A DNA stretch of 64,000 nucleotides, from contig CAMPJJ010000019.1 in the NCBI GenBank assembly GCA_946886855.1, positions 5,060-69,059 on the forward strand, read 5' to 3'. The position numbers were made by a program, and so were the translations under genes. This DNA is from an uncultured Roseateles sp. GTDB taxonomy: Bacteria > Pseudomonadota > Gammaproteobacteria > Burkholderiales > Burkholderiaceae. Below are positions 58,876-64,000 of the stretch, piece after piece. The notes beneath the pieces were generated by a model. That model did no database searches and had not been told where the DNA came from. It saw only the letters and a program-made list of their open reading frames with translations. The stretch's first letter is position 1. Each line of letters opens with the position of its first letter.

Positions 58876-59724
58876 TCAGCCTTGAGGCGCTCCGAAGGCC
58901 TGCCAGACCTTGAGCGCGTCGACGGTGGCTCCGACGTCGTGCACCCGCACGACGCGCGCGCCCAGCGCCACTGCGGCCAATGCAGCGCCGACGCTGGCCG
59001 GCATGCGCTCGTCGACCGCCTTGCCGGTGACCGCGCCGAGCGTCGACTTGCGCGACCAGCCGATCAACAGCGGCCGCCCCAACGCCAGCAACTCTCCTTG
59101 GCGCCGCTGCAGTTCGAGGTTCTGCTCGACCGTCTTGGCGAAGCCGTAGCCAGGATCCAGCGTGATGCGCTCCGGCGCCACACCGCGCTCGACCAGGTGA
59201 CGCAAACGCTCCCCCAGGAAATCGGCCACCTCGACGACGACGTCGCCGTAGTCGGTCAATTGCTGCATCCCTGCGGGTTGACCGCGCATGTGCATCAGAC
59301 AGATCCCGGCGCTGCCGTGTCCGGCCAGCAGCGTGTCGGCGCCCTCGTCGCGCAGGGCCTGCACGTCGTTGATGATGTCGACGCCCAGGTCCAATGCGCG
59401 ACGCATCACCTCGGTCTTGCAGGTGTCGACCGACACCGGCACCCCGAAGTTCAACGCGGCGCGCAGCACCGGCTCCAGGCGTTTCCATTCCTCGTCCACA
59501 TCGAGCCGGGGGGCTCCGGGGCGCGTCGATTCACCGCCCAGGTCGAGGATGTCGACACCCTCGCCGAGCAGGCGCTCACAGAAATTGATCGCGCCCAGGG
59601 CGTCGGCGTGCTGGCCACCGTCGGAGAAGGAATCGGGCGTCACGTTGACGATGCCCATGACCAACGGCCGCTCCGCCAGATCGAGGTCGAAGCGCGTGGT
59701 CTGCCAGATGGAAGGAGAAATCAT
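58876..59724 (-). CDS. folP: dihydropteroate synthase
   Basis: Folate-pathway enzyme joining pABA and the pterin diphosphate. The ~282 residues show [41 protein letters not shown] and the late GWSRKS and VHDV motifs. The ATG at 59724 is chosen because the family alignment starts soon after it; an upstream in-frame start would include non-homologous residues. Confidence 0.97.
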   Translation of the reverse strand: MISPSIWQTTRFDLDLAERPLVMGIVNVTPDSFSDGGQHADALGAINFCERLLGEGVDILDLGGESTRPGAPRLDVDEEWKRLEPVLRAALNFGVPVSVDTCKTEVMRRALDLGVDIINDVQALRDEGADTLLAGHGSAGICLMHMRGQPAGMQQLTDYGDVVVEVADFLGERLRHLVERGVAPERITLDPGYGFAKTVEQNLELQRRQGELLALGRPLLIGWSRKSTLGAVTGKAVDERMPASVGAALAAVALGARVVRVHDVGATVDALKVWQAFGAPQG

Positions 59725-59849
59725 GGGCGGGCTGAGTGTCGTCGGCGCGGTCGCGCGCTCGATGCGCCATGGACTGCCACGCCAGACGACAAGTATGACG
59801 CAAGCCTGAAAGAACCCGGGAGGCCGGGCGAGGTCGATCGCAGAAGCAG

Positions 59850-59875
59850 AAAGGCCGGTCGCAAGACCGGCCTTT
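59850..59875 (-). terminator. intrinsic terminator between ftsH and folP
   Basis: AAAGGCCGGTC-GCAA-GACCGGCCTTT, a perfect 11-bp stem about 55 nt after the ftsH stop, with a T-rich stretch on the minus strand. It suggests folP-glmM also have their own promoter or rely on read-through. Confidence 0.8.
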
Positions 59876-59928
59876 CGAGGATCAATCAACCGCCTGGCGC
59901 CCTCACGGGCTCACTGGCGTGCGCCGCA

Positions 59929-61833
59929 TCAAGCGGCTGCCGGGGCGCTGCCCGTGGCGACCGCGGGCGTGCCACCGTTGTCCGGCTTGTTGGCCGGCGG
60001 CGTCCAGTCCTTGGGCGGCCGAGGCGGACGACCTTCCATGATGTCGTTGATCTGCTCGGCGTCGATGGTTTCCCATTCGAGCAGGGCCGTCGCCATCGCG
60101 TGCATCTTGTCCTTGTTGCCTTCGATCAGGTCGCGGGCCGTCGTGTACTGCTCGTCGATGATCTTGCGGATCTCCTGGTCGACCTTGCGCATCGTCTCCT
60201 CCGACATGTTGGTCGTCTTCGTGACCGAGCGGCCCAGGAAGACTTCCCCTTCATTGTCGGCATAGACCATCGGTCCCAGCTCGTCGGTCATGCCGTAGCG
60301 GGTGACCATGTCGCGGGCGATGGCGGTGGCGCGCTCGAAGTCGTTGCTGGCGCCCGTCGTCATCTGGTTCATGAAGACTTCTTCAGCAATACGACCGCCG
60401 AACAGCACGGAGATCGTCGACAGCATGCGCTCCTTGTCCATGCTGTAGCGGTCGCCTTCCGGCAGCTGCATCGTCACGCCCAGGGCGCGACCGCGCGGGA
60501 TCACCGTCACCTTGTGCACCGGATCCGTCTTGGGCAGCAGGCGCGCCACCAGCGCATGGCCGGCCTCGTGGTAAGCGGTGTTCTTGCGCTCTTCCTCGGG
60601 CATGACCATGGACTTCCGCTCGGGGCCCATCATGATCTTGTCCTTGGCCTTCTCGAAGTCCTGCATGTCGACGACCCGGCCGCTGCGGCGGGCAGCGAAC
60701 AGCGCGGCCTCGTTGACCAGGTTGGCCAGATCGGCGCCCGAGAAGCCCGGGGTGCCGCGTGCCAGGATGTCGGCACGCACGTCCTGACCGACCGGCACCT
60801 TGCGCATGTGCACATTCAGGATCTGTTCACGACCCCGCACGTCCGGCAGCGTCACGTAGACCTGGCGGTCGAAACGGCCCGGACGCAGCAGCGCCGGGTC
60901 CAGGATGTCCGGACGGTTGGTCGCGGCCATCACGATGACGCCCAGATTGGTGTCGAAGCCGTCCATCTCGACCAGCATCTGGTTGAGGGTCTGCTCGCGT
61001 TCGTCGTTGCCGCCGCCCAGGCCCGCACCGCGATGACGGCCGACCGCGTCGATTTCGTCAACGAAGATGATGCACGGGGCACTCTTCTTGGCCTGCTCGA
61101 ACATGTCGCGCACGCGGGCCGCGCCCACGCCGACGAACATCTCGACGAAGTCGGAGCCGGAGATCGTGAAGAACGGCACCTTCGCCTCGCCGGCGATGGC
61201 CTTGGCCAGCAGCGTCTTGCCGGTCCCCGGCGGGCCGACCAGCAGCACGCCGCGCGGGATCCGGCCACCCAGCTTCTGGAACTTCTGCGGATCCTTCAGG
61301 AAGTCGACCAGCTCCTTGACCTCTTCCTTGGCCTCGTCGCATCCGGCGACGTCGGCGAAGGTCGTGCTGTTGTTGGCCTCGTCGAGCATGCGCGCCTTCG
61401 ACTTGCCGAAGCTGAACGCGCCGCCCTTGCCGCCGCCCTGCATCTGGCGCATGAAGTACACCCACACGGCGATGAGCAGGAGCATCGGGCCCCAGCTGAG
61501 CAGGATGTTCATCAGCACCGAGGGCTCTTCCCGCGGCTTGGCGTCGAACTTGACGCCGTTGTTGATCAGGTCACCGATCAGGCCGCGATCCATGTACGGG
61601 GCGGTCGTGCGCAGCTTGTTGCCATCGCTGGTCTGCGCCACGATTTCCGTCCCCGCCTGGGTTTCCTGCAGCGTGACCTGCTTGATGCGTTTCGCACGGA
61701 CTTCATCGAGGAAGTCAGAGTAGACGATCGGATTCCCCTGGGTTGCGCTGCGATCGAACTGCTTGAAGACAGTGAACAGCACCAGGGCGATCACCATCCA
61801 TACAGCCACTTTCGAGAACCACTGATTGTTCAC
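59929..61833 (-). CDS. ftsH: ATP-dependent zinc metalloprotease FtsH
   Basis: Membrane-anchored AAA+ protease of 634 residues. Two TM helices (near residues 7-22 and 105-120) precede the AAA domain with Walker [15 protein letters not shown], Walker [16 protein letters not shown] and the second region of homology [19 protein letters not shown]. The zinc site is [11 protein letters not shown] near-consensus heat-shock promoter lies ~70 nt upstream. Confidence 0.99.
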   Translation of the reverse strand: MNNQWFSKVAVWMVIALVLFTVFKQFDRSATQGNPIVYSDFLDEVRAKRIKQVTLQETQAGTEIVAQTSDGNKLRTTAPYMDRGLIGDLINNGVKFDAKPREEPSVLMNILLSWGPMLLLIAVWVYFMRQMQGGGKGGAFSFGKSKARMLDEANNSTTFADVAGCDEAKEEVKELVDFLKDPQKFQKLGGRIPRGVLLVGPPGTGKTLLAKAIAGEAKVPFFTISGSDFVEMFVGVGAARVRDMFEQAKKSAPCIIFVDEIDAVGRHRGAGLGGGNDEREQTLNQMLVEMDGFDTNLGVIVMAATNRPDILDPALLRPGRFDRQVYVTLPDVRGREQILNVHMRKVPVGQDVRADILARGTPGFSGADLANLVNEAALFAARRSGRVVDMQDFEKAKDKIMMGPERKSMVMPEEERKNTAYHEAGHALVARLLPKTDPVHKVTVIPRGRALGVTMQLPEGDRYSMDKERMLSTISVLFGGRIAEEVFMNQMTTGASNDFERATAIARDMVTRYGMTDELGPMVYADNEGEVFLGRSVTKTTNMSEETMRKVDQEIRKIIDEQYTTARDLIEGNKDKMHAMATALLEWETIDAEQINDIMEGRPPRPPKDWTPPANKPDNGGTPAVATGSAPAAA

Positions 61834-61901
61834 CGCGACTCCTTTGTCATTCCATCACCGCATGCCCATGAATAAAGCCTCAGGCAGCGGACTTTGACGG
61901 C

Positions 61902-61929
61902 ATATGGGGAGGATTCTAGGCCAGTCAAG
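61902..61929 (-). promoter_or_regulatory. sigma-32-type heat-shock promoter of ftsH
   Basis: On the minus strand CTTGACT (61923-61929), 13-nt spacer, CCCCATAT (61902-61909). This is close to the sigma-32 consensus (CTTGAAA, 13-15 nt, CCCCATNT). ftsH is a known sigma-32 target in enterobacteria. Confidence 0.7.
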
Positions 61930-62108
61930 TCCCCAGACCTGATTGGCATTCCCATACACCACGATAGATATTGCCACGCGCCCTGCCGGCAGACCGGTCG
62001 AAGCGCCCCTGACTTTGACGCCTCATCGCGCTTTCAGTCGATTTCACCCTCATCCGGCGGTCCGGACGGCGGCATTCCAACCGGTTGGCGAACTTCCTTC
62101 CCTCCGGC

Positions 62109-62783
62109 TCAGGCCTTCTTCAGGCCGATGCCGACGAGGAAGTTTTCCGCCGATCTTTCCCGCGACGCCTTCGGTTTGGCGGTCTTCACCCGCTTGAACT
62201 GCGCCCGGAAGGCATGCACCAGCTGGTCGTAGCCGCTGCCGTGGAACACCTTGGCAACCAGCGCGCCTTCCGGCTTCAGGTGTTGTTGGGAAAAGTCCAG
62301 CGCGAGTTCGATCAGATGCTCCATGCGCGCCGCATCGGTGCTTTCAATGCCCGACAGGTTGGGCGCCATGTCCGACACGACCAGGTCCACCTTCCTGCCG
62401 TCGAGCATGCCCTCGAGCCGGGCCAGCACCTCGCTCTCGCGGAAATCGCCCTGGACGAACTCCACGCCCTCGATCGGTTCGAAGTCCAGCAGGTCCAGCG
62501 CGATGATGCGTCCGTTCAGTTCGCCCACGGCGGCACCACCGGCGCCCGCTTCCTTGGGCGCGAAACGGCGGCGCAGGTACTGGCTCCATGCACCGGGGCA
62601 CGCGCCGAGATCGACCACCACCTGCCCGGGGCGGATCAACTGGAACTCCTCGTCGATCTCCTTGAGCTTGTAGGCCGCGCGTGAGCGATAGCCCTCTTTC
62701 TGGGCCAATTTGACGTAAGGATCGTTGACGTGGTTGTTCAACCACGCCTTGTTCACCTTCTTGCTTTTGGTATCGACTTTCAT
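62109..62783 (-). CDS. rlmE: 23S rRNA 2'-O-methyltransferase RlmE
   Basis: Methylates U2552 of 23S rRNA. The 224-residue protein has [13 protein letters not shown], the SAM loop [15 protein letters not shown], the D of SDMAPNLSG and the late Lys in [10 protein letters not shown]. The ATG at 62783 is only 18 bp from the divergent yhbY start. The rlmE-ftsH order is conserved. Confidence 0.97.
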   Translation of the reverse strand: MKVDTKSKKVNKAWLNNHVNDPYVKLAQKEGYRSRAAYKLKEIDEEFQLIRPGQVVVDLGACPGAWSQYLRRRFAPKEAGAGGAAVGELNGRIIALDLLDFEPIEGVEFVQGDFRESEVLARLEGMLDGRKVDLVVSDMAPNLSGIESTDAARMEHLIELALDFSQQHLKPEGALVAKVFHGSGYDQLVHAFRAQFKRVKTAKPKASRERSAENFLVGIGLKKA

Positions 62784-62801
62784 TGCACCGATAATAAGCA
62801 G

Positions 62802-63281
62802 ATGCCTGCTATTCAATTGACCCCTGCCCAGCGCAAGGAAAAACGCGCCGACGCTCATCACCTGGACCCCGTGGTGATGATAGGCGGCGATGGCCTGACG
62901 GCCGCCGTCACCAAGGAGGTCGACCATGCGCTCACGTCCCACGGACTGATCAAGGTGCGCGTGATGTCCGACGACCGCGAGGGTCGCGAGGCCATCCTCG
63001 CCACCCTGGCCGAGGAACTCAACGCCGCCCCCATCCAGCACATCGGCAAGCTGCTCATCCTGTGGCGCCCCATCCCCGAGAAGGAAAAGGCCGCCACCCG
63101 GGACGATGGCCGCTCGGCACCCAAGGTCGTCAAGATCGTGAAGTTCTCGAAGAGCGGCAACAACCGCCCCCAGATCAAGAAGGTCACGGTCCTGGGCAAC
63201 CAGCGCGTCACCCAGGGCGGTGAGGTCAAGCGCGCCAAGAAGCCGCGCCAGACCAGCGTGAAGAAGGCCAGCCAAGGCTGA
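62802..63281 (+). CDS. yhbY: CRS1-YhbY domain RNA-binding protein
   Basis: Ribosome-associated RNA-binding protein of 159 residues. The CRM domain runs from [20 protein letters not shown] through [18 protein letters not shown] to [11 protein letters not shown] basic ~60-residue tail is longer than in E. coli YhbY (about 97 residues). It is divergent from rlmE, and a strong terminator follows. Confidence 0.93.
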   Translation: MPAIQLTPAQRKEKRADAHHLDPVVMIGGDGLTAAVTKEVDHALTSHGLIKVRVMSDDREGREAILATLAEELNAAPIQHIGKLLILWRPIPEKEKAATRDDGRSAPKVVKIVKFSKSGNNRPQIKKVTVLGNQRVTQGGEVKRAKKPRQTSVKKASQG

Positions 63282-63324
63282 TTCCGACAGGGCGTCGACG
63301 GCGCCGCGCCTGGACACCAACGAC

Positions 63325-63353
63325 AAGACGGCCCGCGGGCCGTCTTTCTTTTT
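63325..63353 (+). terminator. intrinsic terminator after yhbY
   Basis: AAGACGGCCC-GC-GGGCCGTCTT followed by TCTTTTT. It lies ~45 nt after the yhbY stop and before the convergent DUF4149 gene. Confidence 0.9.
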
Positions 63354-63396
63354 GCCCTCGCAGCCTCCTGGGGCCGTCGCAGACGGAAGACGACTG

Positions 63397-63834
63397 TCAG
63401 CGGGAGGCCGGCCGGCTCACCCGCCAGGCCAGCACCAACACGACAAGGGTTCTCACCCCGAAGAGCACCAGCGACACCGCGTGCAGTTGCAGGAAGGTCC
63501 AAGCGCCCTGCCCCTGGCGTGCTGCTTCCATCAGCGGCTGCAGCGCATAGAAGCCCGCCGCGGTGCAGCCGATGGCCAGCAGCGGCAGCCAGAACTCCGG
63601 GCTCATCGCCGAACCGCCGGCCACGCCATCCCGGTGCAGCCGCCGCTCCATCAGGATCAGCAGCACGCCGGCGGCGAGCGCGACACGCGCATCCATCTCG
63701 AACAGACGCGCCACGTACTTGCCGGCCGCCACCCGCTCGAGCGTCGCGAATGCGTTCGGCGCCGCGAGCAGCGCCACGGCCAGCAGCTCGCCGGCCCACA
63801 GCGAGGCCAGCAGCGCGCGGATCCGCAGCAGCAT
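63397..63834 (-). CDS. DUF4149-domain membrane protein
   Basis: A 145-residue membrane protein with four hydrophobic segments ([70 protein letters not shown]), matching the DUF4149 family often found beside greA and yhbY in this order. It starts 11 nt after the greA stop. Confidence 0.85.
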   Translation of the reverse strand: MLLRIRALLASLWAGELLAVALLAAPNAFATLERVAAGKYVARLFEMDARVALAAGVLLILMERRLHRDGVAGGSAMSPEFWLPLLAIGCTAAGFYALQPLMEAARQGQGAWTFLQLHAVSLVLFGVRTLVVLVLAWRVSRPASR

Positions 63835-63845
63835 CGCCCGGCGCC

Positions 63846-63959
63846 TCAGATGTAGCGGACGTCGACGATCTCGTAACGCTTGATGCCGCCGGGCGCCACC
63901 ACTTCCGCGACGTCGCCGGCTTCCTTGCCGATCAGCGCGCGCGCAATGGGCGACGAAAC
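63846..63959 (-). CDS. greA: GreA transcription elongation factor, C-terminal fragment
   Basis: The last 37 codons of Gre[19 protein letters not shown] then [16 protein letters not shown] and a TGA. GreA rescues stalled RNA polymerase. The reading frame is lost beyond 63959, not through biology but because the sequence there looks like adapter read-through. The gene should continue off the right edge. Confidence 0.85.
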   Translation of the reverse strand, partial: VSSPIARALIGKEAGDVAEVVAPGGIKRYEIVDVRYI

Positions 63960-64000
63960 AGTGTCTTATAAACAAATACCAGCCCCCCAGACCCAAAAAC
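63959..64000 (+). other. probable sequencing-adapter read-through at contig end
   Basis: The 34 bases from 63959 align without gaps to the Nextera transposase adapter beginning CTGTCTCTTATACACATCT, with 25 identities by my count. All mismatches but one are A or C in place of the adapter base, as in low-quality read ends. It breaks the greA frame. It should not be annotated as genome. Confidence 0.8.

Overview
The window is high-GC DNA, roughly 68-70% by eye. Gene order and protein motifs fit a betaproteobacterium of the order Burkholderiales, in the Roseateles/Mitsuaria/Leptothrix neighbourhood. The main evidence is the block rlmE-ftsH-folP-glmM-pstSCAB-phoU-phoB-phoR, the trxA-rho-rpmE order, a PEP-CTERM protein and AddAB-type recombination nucleases. 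The genus is inference. The right edge looks like a contig end: the last ~42 bases resemble degraded Nextera adapter read-through, not genome.

Layout. 1-8.5 kb holds a kdp potassium-uptake operon on the minus strand (small peptide, kdpF, kdpA, kdpB, kdpC, an interrupted TorF-like porin, then kdpD running off the left edge). 8.8-12.7 kb holds exported ligand-binding and hydrolase genes. 13.2-15.4 kb has a secreted alpha-amylase with a CBM20 domain behind two matching inverted repeats. 15.5-19.5 kb is accessory DNA: a gene-poor stretch, a truncated IS3 orfA, a Tae4 amidase effector with a coupled two-TM protein, and a zincin effector with a lipoprotein partner. No T6SS structural genes are present.

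19.6-27.7 kb looks like one regulon. A TetR repressor and an MFS exporter are divergent. A six-gene co-directional run follows: DUF2147, TorF-like OMP, FGGY kinase, class II aldolase, class III aminotransferase, and a class II aldolase homologue without metal ligands. The last four overlap by 1-4 nt. Three copies of ATAG-N6-CTAT sit exactly where the TetR protein should act. This is the best candidate here for an undescribed pathway.

28-39.3 kb carries poorly characterised genes: a PTH2-like pair, an SPFH/DUF4178/DUF350 membrane-stress cluster, tandem secreted paralogues, a PA2779/PA2778 pair, a PEP-CTERM protein and a GST. 39.3-45.8 kb holds addB-addA. 46-48.3 kb holds trxA, rho and rpmE. 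48.5-50.2 kb holds a polytopic membrane protein.

50.3-64 kb holds the phosphate regulon (pstSCAB-phoUBR), glmM, folP, ftsH, rlmE, yhbY, a DUF4149 gene and the 3' end of greA. Between pstS and glmM there are two opposed triple Pho boxes. The second leads into a ~95-nt stretch ending in a strong intrinsic terminator, which predicts a PhoB-dependent small RNA.
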